This document shows positions 45,442 through 57,477 of a stretch of DNA of 64,000 bases, piece after piece. Numbering within the stretch: the first letter of the stretch is position 1; each line of letters opens with the position of its first letter. The translations under genes and the position numbers were made by a program. The notes under the pieces were generated by a model that saw nothing but the letters and a program-made list of their open reading frames with translations, ran no database searches and had not been told where the DNA came from. Location of the stretch: positions 1,426,001-1,490,000 of the forward strand of contig CBDCCP010000002.1 in NCBI GenBank assembly GCA_965214915.1, in the 5' to 3' direction. This DNA comes from CATQHP01 sp965214915 (GTDB taxonomy: Bacteria; Acidobacteriota; Terriglobia; Bryobacterales; UBA6623).

Positions 45442-46682
45442 CGCTTGGCCAACACCTTGTCGATAACCTTGACGCGCTCGCCGGCCTTCCACATTTCATC
45501 CTCCATGTCCGGCGACATCGCGAGAAACTTTTGGTAGCTGCTCTTGGCTTCCGCATAAAGCTGGAGCTTGTCTTGCGCAAGCGCCTTGAGGTAGATGCTC
45601 GCGGGCTTGTGCGAGTCGAGCTTCTCGGACTGCTCCAGAGCCTTCAGCGCCGCCGGATAGCTCTCCAACTGGAACATGGCGAAAGCCAGCCCGTTCCAAG
45701 CGTCCGTCGTGTCGGGCTTGCGTTCCACGGCGGCCAAGTATTGCTTCGCGGCCTGCTCGAACTGCCGCCCGGCAAGCAGTCCGTTGGCGTAGCGCACGCG
45801 CAGCGCAACGCTCTCGGGGTCGGCGCTCACGGCCTCTCGCAACTGCTGCATGCCGCGCTCCGCGTCCCCAACATGGGCATATGCCTCGGCCAAAGCGGCT
45901 CGATTGGCCGCGGTGGAATCCGTCGCGACGGCCTTTTCGAGAGCCTCGATCGCCTGCCGAAAACGCCTCCGCTCCAGCAGAATCATGCCGATCCGTTCCT
46001 GCACGGCGGCCTCGTCGGGATGGTTGCGGGCGTAACGGCGGTAAAGTTCCAGCGCGTCGGTCTGTTGCCCCCGCTGCTCCATTTCGTTGGCAAGCTGCAG
46101 GGTCATCGACTCCACCGAGGGGTCTATCTCCGCGGCGCGCAGATAATGGGGGACGGCTTCGCTGAAACGGCCCTGCCGCGCCAAAGCGTAGCCGAGTCCG
46201 AGTAAAGCGTCGAGCGAGGTTCCGTCCAAGGCGACCGCCTGTTTATACGGCTCGACGGCGCCGGCGGGGTCGCCCGATTTGTCCAGCGCGTCCGCCCAGG
46301 CCATGCGCAGCGAAAAATCCTCGGGGGCCGCCGCCGCGAGCGCCGCCCAATGCTCTACGGCTTCGGCCGGGCGCTCGTTGCGCATCAAGAGCATCGCCAG
46401 ATTGCGGCGCGCCTGAGCCGCTTCGGGCTGCGCCGCAACGAGAGTCCGATACTGCTCGATCGCGTTCTTCTCGTCGCCGGTTTGCAGGTAGGCGTAGGCA
46501 AGATTGAAACGGGCGTTGGAGTTGTCCGCGTCAGCCGCCAGCGCCGCCTCCAAATGCAAAACGGCGGCGGCGAAATCGTTTTTTTCGAGCGCCTCGGCCG
46601 CCGCGCGCAGAGCGTCGTCGGCAACATCGGCAGGCGCCGGCAAGGCGAAAGCGATCAGCAGGCATGGGATCAGCCAACGCAC
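45438..46682 (-). CDS. secreted tetratricopeptide-repeat protein
   Basis: This 414-residue protein has a short signal (LIPCLLIAFALPAPA) and about ten TPR units, recognisable from repeating A-x3-Y/F spacing such as NARFNLAYAYLQTGDEKNA and LLGLGYALARQGRFSEAVP. It should be a periplasmic scaffold. It heads a three-gene overlapping operon with two small secreted helical proteins, which are likely its partners. Confidence 0.87.
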   Translation of the reverse strand: MRWLIPCLLIAFALPAPADVADDALRAAAEALEKNDFAAAVLHLEAALAADADNSNARFNLAYAYLQTGDEKNAIEQYRTLVAAQPEAAQARRNLAMLLMRNERPAEAVEHWAALAAAAPEDFSLRMAWADALDKSGDPAGAVEPYKQAVALDGTSLDALLGLGYALARQGRFSEAVPHYLRAAEIDPSVESMTLQLANEMEQRGQQTDALELYRRYARNHPDEAAVQERIGMILLERRRFRQAIEALEKAVATDSTAANRAALAEAYAHVGDAERGMQQLREAVSADPESVALRVRYANGLLAGRQFEQAAKQYLAAVERKPDTTDAWNGLAFAMFQLESYPAALKALEQSEKLDSHKPASIYLKALAQDKLQLYAEAKSSYQKFLAMSPDMEDEMWKAGERVKVIDKVLAKR

Positions 46683-46765
46683 GCGCGTTTATTTTACCAA
46701 CGGGCGCGCGGCCCACATCTCACGCGCGCCCGGAACCGGCTGAAACTTCACGGGCCGCCGCGTTC

Positions 46766-47617
46766 TCACTGAACCCGCAATCGGTTGAGCAGGGCGATGG
46801 CCTCCAGGATGTCCGCGCGCTGCCGCTCGCCGACAATCTCGCGCTCGATCGTCAAAACTCCCCTGTAGCCGATCTCCTTCAGCTTGGCGATGAAACGATC
46901 CATGCCGACATCGCCGCGGCCAAGCGGCGTCTCCTTGCCCCATTCGCCCGACGCCACAGGGCGGCTGCCGTCTTTGCAGTGAACCGTAATGACGTGATCC
47001 TTAACCGTTTCCAGCGCCTCGAGCGGGTCGCCCGAACCGTAGAGAATCATGTTCGCCGGGTCGAAATTGACGCCGAGATTGGGGCGGTCGACATCGGCGA
47101 TGAACGCCTTCAGGGCTTCGGCGGATTCCTGGCCGGTTTCGAGCGCGAAGGTCTGGCCGTTGCCCGCGCAGTAATCGCACACCCGGCGCACGAGGTCGCG
47201 GACGGCGGCGTATTGCGGATCGGAGCGGTCTTCGGCGATGCATCCGACGTGCGTGGCCAAACCGGGAATCCCCAATTTCCGCGCAAAATCAGAAACCGCA
47301 TAGGTGCGCCGTTCGCGCTCGTCCCGGGTTGCCGGCGGCACGTAGCCGACCGTGGCGGCGCAGATCGGAATGCTGGCGTAACTCTCGCCGGTAAAACCGG
47401 GGAAGGCGCTCACGACGGTAATCCCCTGCTCATCGAGCGCGCTTCGCCATGCCTCGACGGCGGCGTCCCCCAGATCCGGGATATGCACTCCGATCTGCCC
47501 GCACGAGATCCCGAGAGAACGAACCGACGCGGCGATCTCAGCCGGGGGAGCCTCGATGCCGAGCTCGCCTCCCGTCCAGAACATGACTCCGACTTGAAGA
47601 TCTTCGAGAACCGCCAT
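46766..47617 (-). CDS. sugar phosphate isomerase/epimerase family protein
   Basis: This 283-residue protein is a xylose-isomerase-like TIM barrel. Motifs include GLATHVGC, the metal-site glutamate in TFALETGQES, NLGVNFDPANMILYGSGDP and VITVHCKDG, with a final ER in GVLTIEREI. Relatives isomerise sugars or cleave 3-keto-glycosides. The gene follows a Gfo/Idh oxidoreductase by 54 bases on the same strand, the common pairing for oxidative sugar catabolism. It has no signal peptide. Confidence 0.9.
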   Translation of the reverse strand: MAVLEDLQVGVMFWTGGELGIEAPPAEIAASVRSLGISCGQIGVHIPDLGDAAVEAWRSALDEQGITVVSAFPGFTGESYASIPICAATVGYVPPATRDERERRTYAVSDFARKLGIPGLATHVGCIAEDRSDPQYAAVRDLVRRVCDYCAGNGQTFALETGQESAEALKAFIADVDRPNLGVNFDPANMILYGSGDPLEALETVKDHVITVHCKDGSRPVASGEWGKETPLGRGDVGMDRFIAKLKEIGYRGVLTIEREIVGERQRADILEAIALLNRLRVQ

Positions 47618-47671
47618 GCAATCTATTGTAAGGCGACTGCCGACTCGTCCGGGTTGCCTGCCCGAGGTTCG

Positions 47672-48817
47672 TCAGCCGAGCTCGACCCAACCGCCCTGCG
47701 CCGAGCTTTGCAGCACAGCTTCGACCAGCCGCAATTGACGCAGGCCCGCGTCGAAAGTCGGCAGCCCTCCGGCGAGCGACTTGTCGCGGCAGGCGGCGTA
47801 AAACCGCCGGAAGAACTGCTTGAACGTATCGGCGTAGCCCTCCGCGTGGCCGCCCGGAAGATCGGCGAACGTACGCGCCTCGGCTTCCAGCAGCGACGGA
47901 TCTTTGACCAGCAGTTGGTTGTTGCCGTCGCGCCGGCCGATCCATAGCTCGTTCGGTTTTTCGCCGTCCCAGGCCATGCCGCATTTCGTCCCGTAAACCT
48001 CCAGCAAGAGGCGGTTCTTGCGTCCGGCAGCAACCTGATTGATGGTGAAAGCGCCGCGGGCGCGGCCGGCGAAGCGCAGCAGAATCGCCCCGAAGTCTTC
48101 GGTCGCGATCGGACGGTCTTCGTAATCTTCCGGCTGCAGGAGCTTGCCGGCGTAAGTCTCGATCGCCTTCTTTGGTTTCTTGCGAATCGGGTGGAAAGTC
48201 ATCAACTCGGCGCAGACCGCCTCAATGCGCTTACCGGTCACATGCTCGACCATGTCGCACCAGTGCGAGCCGATATCGGCCATCGCCCGCGAGTTCCCCC
48301 CGACCTCGGGCTCGAGCCGCCAGTTGTAGTCGGTCTCGTAGAAAAGCCAGTCCTGGGAATACGTCCCCTGAACGGCCAGCACGTCGCCGACCGCCCCCGT
48401 CGCGACCATGCGGCGCATTTGGGCGACATTGGGGTAGAAACGCAAGTTGTAGCTCGTGGCGTGGACGACGCCCTTCTCGCGAGCGAGCTGCGCGAGCCCC
48501 TGTGCTTCGTCGGCCGACATGGCTAGCGGTTTCTCGCAAATCACATTCTTGCCCGCCTCGATCGCCGCTTTGGCGATGGGGAAATGCGTCGCGTTCGGAG
48601 TGCAGATATGCACCGCGTCGATCGACGGGTCGGCCAGCAATTCGTTGTAGTCGCCGACGGCGCGCGCGATGCCGAGCTGCTCTCCGAAGGCGGAAGCGAT
48701 CTCCTGCGACTGGTCCGCGAGAGCGACCAGCTCGGCGTCTGCCTGACGGCGGATGTTTTCGACGTGGACCTTTCCAACGAATCCGGCGCCGATGACGGCG
48801 ACTCTCAACTTTGCCAT
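47672..48817 (-). CDS. Gfo/Idh/MocA family oxidoreductase
   Basis: This 381-residue enzyme opens with the NAD(P)-binding motif VAVIGAGFVGKVH and has the family EKPLAMSADEA with its catalytic lysine, then GSHWCDMVEHVTGK with the histidine of the active site. The family oxidises sugars, inositols or glycosides at C3. No signal peptide is seen, so it acts in the cytoplasm. It is the first gene of a two-gene unit with the isomerase-like protein. Confidence 0.93.
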   Translation of the reverse strand: MAKLRVAVIGAGFVGKVHVENIRRQADAELVALADQSQEIASAFGEQLGIARAVGDYNELLADPSIDAVHICTPNATHFPIAKAAIEAGKNVICEKPLAMSADEAQGLAQLAREKGVVHATSYNLRFYPNVAQMRRMVATGAVGDVLAVQGTYSQDWLFYETDYNWRLEPEVGGNSRAMADIGSHWCDMVEHVTGKRIEAVCAELMTFHPIRKKPKKAIETYAGKLLQPEDYEDRPIATEDFGAILLRFAGRARGAFTINQVAAGRKNRLLLEVYGTKCGMAWDGEKPNELWIGRRDGNNQLLVKDPSLLEAEARTFADLPGGHAEGYADTFKQFFRRFYAACRDKSLAGGLPTFDAGLRQLRLVEAVLQSSAQGGWVELG

Positions 48818-48904
48818 GCGTTTGCCCTCTCTCTTGCTCTCTTGCCATGCGTCCGCGCCGCAGCAGCGGGAAGCGGAAATGCCTATTGCAACACATATCG
48901 CGGG

Positions 48905-48930
48905 CGCCTGCGGCCGCGGCGCCGCAGGCG
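48905..48930. other. perfect 10-bp stem-loop in a divergent promoter region
   Basis: CGCCTGCGGC pairs with GCCGCAGGCG across a six-base loop. It lies between the divergent oxidoreductase and Tricorn-like genes, within 60 bases of the latter's start. It has no U-tract, so termination is unlikely; a role in RNA or protein binding is possible. Confidence 0.4.
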
Positions 48931-48963
48931 GGGCTTTCGCCGCGATTGCTAGAATTCCGGGTA

Positions 48964-52221
<3,258 letters not shown>

Positions 52222-52239
52222 CCGCCGCCAACTCGCAAC

Positions 52240-52362
52240 ACCCCTGCCTCTTTTGAGCAGCGCCTTCGCAATCTGACGGCGGTGTATCTCCGATGTCCCG
52301 TTATAGACGCGCTGCACGCGGACATCGCGGTAAATGCGCTGCACCTTGCCGCGCCAGACGAG
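52240..52362 (-). pseudogene. acyl-CoA dehydrogenase C-terminal remnant
   Basis: The minus strand reads VQRIYRDVRVQRVYNGTSEI, then HRRQIAKALLKRG, the conserved C-terminus of acyl-CoA dehydrogenases (RDVRVQRIYxGTSEI). A TAA lies directly upstream in frame and no stop follows the usual end, so about 40 residues survive. The rest of the gap to 52449 holds nothing I can assign. Confidence 0.82.
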
Positions 52363-52449
52363 TTACGGGTCAAGTTCGCGGTTTTCTTTTACGACGTCTC
52401 GCCGCGAGTGCGGGTCTCGACTGTTTTGATCTTCGTCGTCCTTCGTCGT

Positions 52450-53274
52450 TCAGTCACCGTAGTCCGCCCTTGTCTCATCGGCTTCGGTAAGACGCAGAGG
52501 AGAAAAAAGGCCGTCGATATGCTCGAACAGATCGTCGGAAATCTTATGCCACATCGGATCGAGGATGAACTCGACTCCCTCACGGCGCGCCAACTTGGCC
52601 GCTGGCGCGAAGTCACTATCGCCGGTGGCAAGAACGATGGTATCGGCTTGTTTTTTCAACGTGATAGAGGCGATGTCGAGGCCGATGCGCATATCGACCC
52701 CCTTTTGCCGCAGGCCAAGCGAAACATCGCGTTCTTCGAGATTTGGCCAAGCAGCGGCCAGTTCCTTGAATTCAGCGATTTCATCGTGCGACAGAGGAGA
52801 CGGGCAACGATCTTGCTGCCCTTGCAGATGTGTTTTCAGAACAGTGATCCGTTCCCTCGCCTTCAGCAACCGCTTGGTCAGGCGCGGTGAAATTCGCCAG
52901 TCGCTCTCCTTGGCGACCTTTCCCAGACGAAGGGCGAATTTCCGCTTGCGACGGAGAGCATTGAACAATTCCCGACGGAATATCGCTTCAGCGGTTTTGT
53001 CGAACTCAACACGGCGATTCTGAATCGGATGATGGGACACGCCGTCGTAGGGAGACGCATCGTAGTAGAAGAGGCGATATACATGATCGAGCCAGCGGCT
53101 GTGCTTTTCGTCCTCTGCTTCCCCGATCAGTTTCTGAACATGACGCTTACATAGAAAACGGGCCGTTTCCGCAACAGCTTCGGCGGTACCACGAAACTTT
53201 TCATCGACAACCTTAGGCAGCCGTTTCAGGAAGAACCCACCGTCGATGAGCACGGCTATGCGTCGCGTCCTCAC
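52450..53274 (-). CDS. NYN (PIN-like) domain protein
   Basis: The protein (274 residues from the GTG at 53274) begins with RIAVLIDGGFFLKR, the first NYN/PIN strand with its metal-binding aspartate. It keeps KGVDMRIGLDIASI and IVLATGDSDFAPAAKLARREG with the further acidic residues of the active site. NYN proteins are predicted RNases. A central helical insert (about 90-190), longer than in simple NYN proteins, may bind RNA or a partner. It lies 145 bases downstream of the Pnkp gene on the same strand. Its start is preceded by a short inverted repeat (53298-53305 with 53346-53353). Confidence 0.85.
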   Translation of the reverse strand: MRTRRIAVLIDGGFFLKRLPKVVDEKFRGTAEAVAETARFLCKRHVQKLIGEAEDEKHSRWLDHVYRLFYYDASPYDGVSHHPIQNRRVEFDKTAEAIFRRELFNALRRKRKFALRLGKVAKESDWRISPRLTKRLLKARERITVLKTHLQGQQDRCPSPLSHDEIAEFKELAAAWPNLEERDVSLGLRQKGVDMRIGLDIASITLKKQADTIVLATGDSDFAPAAKLARREGVEFILDPMWHKISDDLFEHIDGLFSPLRLTEADETRADYGD

Positions 53275-53419
53275 TGCCGCACCCAAAAAAACGAGAAGCC
53301 CCAAGTTTTCTGCACACGCTCAGGATAAGCGAGCGGGCGTACTGGCTTGGGGCGGATACATCCTCAATATGGTCCGTCTTGAAGTCTGAAGTCAAGGGCC
53401 GGCAGCCCCATGCTCTTCC

Positions 53420-55963
53420 TCAGAGCCGCGGATCGACGGGCTCGCTTTCCAGAGCGAGGACGCCCAGGACGCACTCGTGAACCCGCGCGAGCGGCTGCTT
53501 TTCGACAAAGCGGTGCAGCCCCTCCAGGCCGATCCGGTGCTCCCGGGTCGCCAGGGAACGCTTGCGCCCCGTGCCGCGTTGGCGCAGTCGCTCGAGGTTG
53601 CCGGGCTCGCCGTAATCCGGCCCGTAGATGATCCGCAGATAGTCCCGGCCGCGCACCTTCAGGGCCGGTTGCAGCGAGCCGTTTTCGACCCCGGCGGTCC
53701 AGTCGTTGGGCTTGAGCACCATCCCTTCGCCCCCGCCGTCGGTATGCTCCAGCCACCATGCGGCGACGGCCGCGCAGTCGGCCTCGTTGCCCGGGTCGAG
53801 CCGCCGCCAGACGGTCGGCTTGAGCATCGGCTCCTCCGCGGCCAGCCGCTCCAGCGTCTCCATGTGCCAGGCATGGCTGCGGTCCGTGAACACCCTGCCT
53901 TCGGCGGCCAGCAGATGGAAGGGCGCGACAAGATAGTCGTCGACGCTCTCCACGCTCCAGCAGTAACCCTCGATGATCGTGTTCATGCAGGCCGCATTCG
54001 CCCGCCTGCTCGCGGCGGCGTTGCGCAGGGCGTCCAGCCCGGGATCGGCGCGGGCGCGCCCGACGGCCTCGAGCAGCGCCTCGGCGGAGGCGCGCGCCCC
54101 GGCGGCCGTCGGGCGGAATTGACTCCGGAGCAGATCGACGGCCTTGGCCGACCAGGGCATGATCTCGGCATCCAGCAGAACCCAACCGGTCCGGAGTTCT
54201 TCCCAAAGCCCGCTCGAAGTCATGGCCGCGCCGACGCGGGCGACGACTTCCGCCTCGTCGGAATCGCTGCGGAAAAAGCTGCGGCCCGTTCGGGTATAGA
54301 CGACGCCGGCCTTGCCGTCGTCCGCGCCGAACCTTGCGCGCGCCGTTGCGGCGTCCCGGGCGACGACGAGCAATGCCCGGGAGCCCATGTGCTTCTCTTC
54401 CGCCACCAGATCGGAGACGCCGCGGCTCTGGTAGTACTGCAAAGCTTGATCCGGGTGCTCCAGGTACGGCCCGTCCGGAACCGCGGCGGGCGGAGCCATC
54501 GTGGGCGGCAGGTACGCCAGCCAACGGGGATCGATGCCGAAGCGGCTCATCACCTCCAAGGCCGCCAAGCCGTTTTCCGCCGGGATAACGACCGGCCTGC
54601 CGAACCTGGTTTCGATGCGCCGTTTCCCTGTGTAGTCGTCGAAGTACAGCAGTTCGTCGTGGACCTGTTGGGCGGTGCGCCCGCGCCGCGGAATCGGCCT
54701 GACCGGGACGGCGTACGAGCGGGCGGCGGGTACGGCGACCAGTTCCCGCTCCGGCCAGCGCAGCGCGGTCAGCCTGCCGCCGACCGCGCAGCCCGTGTCG
54801 ATGCAAATCGTGCGGTTCAGCCACTCGGCCTCCGCCGCCGGAGTATGACCGAAGACGACCTCGGCTCGGCCGCGGTAGTCGCGGGCCCATTCGAGCCTCA
54901 CCGGCAGGCCGTGCTCGTCGGTTTCGCCGGTCGTCTCGCCGTACATGGAGAACTCCCGAACGGCGGCGGACCCGCGGCCGTGCATCTCCTCTTTGAGCCC
55001 TGCGTGGGCGACCACCAACTCCCCGCCCGCAAGCCAGTAGTGCGAACGCAGGGTGTCGAGAAATGCGGCCATGCGGCCCCGAAATGCCTCGGATGTGCGC
55101 CCCAACTCGGCCACGGTCAACTCGAGTCCGTGGGCGATTTGCACCCGGCGCCCGCGCAGCCACCTACTCAGCTTGAAGTCGTGGTTGCCCATGACGCAGC
55201 GCGCCGCGCCGTCTGCGCACATGCCGGCCACAAGGCGCAGACAGTCCACGTTGCGCGGCCCCCGATCCGTGATGTCGCCGACGAAAACAACCGTCCGCCC
55301 CTCGGGATGGCGGGCGCGGATAAACGCTTCCGAGCCGGCCTCGAACGGTTCGATGCGGTAACCGAGCCTCTCAAGCAAAGCCGCGAGCTCGTCGAAGCAG
55401 CCGTGGATGTCCCCAATGATGTCGAACGGGCCGCGGTCCGCTCGCCGGTCCGTCCAAAGCGGTTCTCGCGTGATTTCGGCGGCGTCCGCCTCCTCGGGCG
55501 ACTTGATGATGTAAACCTGTCGAAAGCCCTCCTTGCGGATGCCCCGCAGGCCGCGGCGCAGTTCCGCCGACTGGTTGCGCACAACGCGGGGGCTGAGGCC
55601 GCGTCCCTCCCGGTTCCGGGCGATGCACAGGGCAGGGTCGATGTCGAGCGCCACGACGACCGGGAGCGCATGGTATTCCCCCGCAATGCGGATCAGGGAT
55701 GCGCGGTCCTCGCGGCGGACGGCCGTGCTGTCGATGACCGTGAGCTTGCGGCGCTTCAGACGCAGCGCCGCCGTACGGCCCAGCAAGTCGAACGCGTCGG
55801 CGGTCGCCGACTGATCGGCCTCGTCGTCCGCCACCAGCGCCCGGCAGCGATCGGAGGAGACGATCTCCGTTTCCAGGAAGTGCTTGCGAGCGAAGGTCGA
55901 TTTGCCGGCGCCGGTCGCGCCCGCCAGCACCACCAGCGAAAAATCGGGAATGGCGATCCTCAT
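53420..55963 (-). CDS. pnkp: polynucleotide kinase-phosphatase-ligase (bacterial RNA repair)
   Basis: This 847-residue protein has the three-part plan of bacterial Pnkp. The kinase P-loop GATGAGKS is at 15-22. The metallophosphatase follows, with GDIHG at 184-188, GDITDRG at 229-235, GNHD at 259-262 and AHAGL near 319. The C-terminal ligase/adenylyltransferase has motif I with K524 in EEKHMGSR and motif IV as GEGMVLKP. It heals and, with Hen1, seals RNA cut by ribotoxins. Its ATG (55963) overlaps the hen1 stop by four bases with a GGAGG site. All key motifs look intact. Confidence 0.96.
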   Translation of the reverse strand: MRIAIPDFSLVVLAGATGAGKSTFARKHFLETEIVSSDRCRALVADDEADQSATADAFDLLGRTAALRLKRRKLTVIDSTAVRREDRASLIRIAGEYHALPVVVALDIDPALCIARNREGRGLSPRVVRNQSAELRRGLRGIRKEGFRQVYIIKSPEEADAAEITREPLWTDRRADRGPFDIIGDIHGCFDELAALLERLGYRIEPFEAGSEAFIRARHPEGRTVVFVGDITDRGPRNVDCLRLVAGMCADGAARCVMGNHDFKLSRWLRGRRVQIAHGLELTVAELGRTSEAFRGRMAAFLDTLRSHYWLAGGELVVAHAGLKEEMHGRGSAAVREFSMYGETTGETDEHGLPVRLEWARDYRGRAEVVFGHTPAAEAEWLNRTICIDTGCAVGGRLTALRWPERELVAVPAARSYAVPVRPIPRRGRTAQQVHDELLYFDDYTGKRRIETRFGRPVVIPAENGLAALEVMSRFGIDPRWLAYLPPTMAPPAAVPDGPYLEHPDQALQYYQSRGVSDLVAEEKHMGSRALLVVARDAATARARFGADDGKAGVVYTRTGRSFFRSDSDEAEVVARVGAAMTSSGLWEELRTGWVLLDAEIMPWSAKAVDLLRSQFRPTAAGARASAEALLEAVGRARADPGLDALRNAAASRRANAACMNTIIEGYCWSVESVDDYLVAPFHLLAAEGRVFTDRSHAWHMETLERLAAEEPMLKPTVWRRLDPGNEADCAAVAAWWLEHTDGGGEGMVLKPNDWTAGVENGSLQPALKVRGRDYLRIIYGPDYGEPGNLERLRQRGTGRKRSLATREHRIGLEGLHRFVEKQPLARVHECVLGVLALESEPVDPRL

Positions 55964-57372
55964 GCCGCAACCTCCGCCGCGGGGGAGCGCTCGAACACCG
56001 CCATTTGCGAAGGCGCTCCCGCCTCTCCGCTCTGCGGGCCGACCGCCTGGAACTCGACGGAGTAGCCCCGCTTGGCGGCGACGCCTTGCCCCCAGGAGCG
56101 GAATTCCGCGCGGGTCCATTCGAAGCGGTGGTCGGCATGGCGGAAAGCCTCGGGCTTGAGACCCGGGAACCGGCAGTTGTATTCCCGATTGGGAGTGGTC
56201 ACCGCGACCAGGCGCGGGCGCGCCCGGCCGAACAGCGCTTCCGCCAACGCCGGCAGCCTCGACGGCTCGATGTGCTCGATGACTTCGACCAGAGTCGCCG
56301 CGTCGAAACCCCGCCAACGGCGGTCGCCGTAGGTGAGGCTGCCCATCTGCACTGCAACCCGTTCTTCGGCGGAGGATGCGTCCAGGTCGAGGCGCAGACG
56401 CCGGGCGGCCCTCTCCACCGCGGCGACCGACGCATCCACGCCGACAATCCGTTTGACCCACGGCTCCTCCGCCAAGCGCTGGATCAGTCTTCCATCCCCG
56501 CAACCGAGGTCCAAAATGCTGGAAACGCCTTGCTCCCGTAAGGTCCGCACCACGGTTTCGTAGCGCAATTCGTGCAGGCGGATGGGTTGTTCCAGCGTTT
56601 CTTCTCTGTCCGGCGGCGGAGATTCCGCGGAACCGGCGGCTGCGCCGGACTCATCGAGCCGCGCGAGCGCGGCGTTCGTCAGCTTGCGCTCGTGCTTCAG
56701 CGCCCGCCGAGCGATCAATTCCTTGGCCGGATGGTCCGCCAGCCAACCTTTCCCTTTTTCCAGCAGCTTATCGACCTCGTCGCCGGCGACCCAGTAGTGC
56801 TTGCGATTGTCGAGCACCGGGATCAGTACGTAGAGATGCCTCAAGATGTCGCGCAAACGGACTTCGCCGGCAATGCGCAACGCGAAAAGCGGATACATTC
56901 CGGCATCGGAAAGGGGCGTCAGCGTCACGGCGTAGCCGAGCGGCGCAAAAAGCGATTCGATGACTGCGGAGCCGCCCGCCGCCGCGACCGGCGTCACGAG
57001 AGCCTCAAGCGGCAGCGCCCGGTCCGCCAGGGATTGGCGCTCCTTGGACGTGCCCGCCATCGCCTGGTTGTAAGCCCGAGCGAGAGCGACCGACAGGAAC
57101 GAATTCGCGACATAGGGCCGATCATTGACGTATTGGGAGAGCAGGCCGTCAGCATTGCGGTTCGCGCTGCGCGCCAGATCGATCGGATCCATCTCCAGAT
57201 GGAGCACGGCAGAAGTCTTCCGCTCCCCGGCAGCCGTGTAGAAAACCGTGATTCTCCCGACGGATATCTCGCGCTCGAACAGGCGGTCCGGGTGCTTGCC
57301 CAGCAGGAACCCGATATCGCGGGCGGAATACCCTGCCCCGGACGGAGCCTCCAATGTAATCTCAACCTGCAT
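55960..57372 (-). CDS. hen1: 3'-terminal RNA ribose 2'-O-methyltransferase Hen1
   Basis: The protein (470 residues from the ATG at 57372) has the bacterial Hen1 N-terminal domain (GYSARDIGFLLGKHPDRLFE) that activates the Pnkp ligase, then a methyltransferase with SAM loop DLGCGDGRL (288-296), the Mg-binding E363-V-I-E366-H367 and H412 in FRHADHRFEW. It methylates the 3' end of a cut RNA before sealing, making the repaired site resistant to recutting. It is the first gene of the operon with pnkp. An ATG ten codons upstream is in frame but not conserved in type. Confidence 0.96.
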   Translation of the reverse strand: MQVEITLEAPSGAGYSARDIGFLLGKHPDRLFEREISVGRITVFYTAAGERKTSAVLHLEMDPIDLARSANRNADGLLSQYVNDRPYVANSFLSVALARAYNQAMAGTSKERQSLADRALPLEALVTPVAAAGGSAVIESLFAPLGYAVTLTPLSDAGMYPLFALRIAGEVRLRDILRHLYVLIPVLDNRKHYWVAGDEVDKLLEKGKGWLADHPAKELIARRALKHERKLTNAALARLDESGAAAGSAESPPPDREETLEQPIRLHELRYETVVRTLREQGVSSILDLGCGDGRLIQRLAEEPWVKRIVGVDASVAAVERAARRLRLDLDASSAEERVAVQMGSLTYGDRRWRGFDAATLVEVIEHIEPSRLPALAEALFGRARPRLVAVTTPNREYNCRFPGLKPEAFRHADHRFEWTRAEFRSWGQGVAAKRGYSVEFQAVGPQSGEAGAPSQMAVFERSPAAEVAA

Positions 57373-57477
57373 GGAATCGACGCCCCCGAAGACGTCGGTC
57401 AACCCGCGCCGGAACCCCTGTTTTCAGTGTAGGGCACGATTTTCCCCGGCGTTTCAGGCGCCTGCGCCCATCCCGGC

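Noticed and set aside
53477..56065. An 862-codon plus-strand open frame opposite pnkp
   Set aside because: Its composition is typical of an antisense frame, and the minus strand encodes all motifs of Pnkp.
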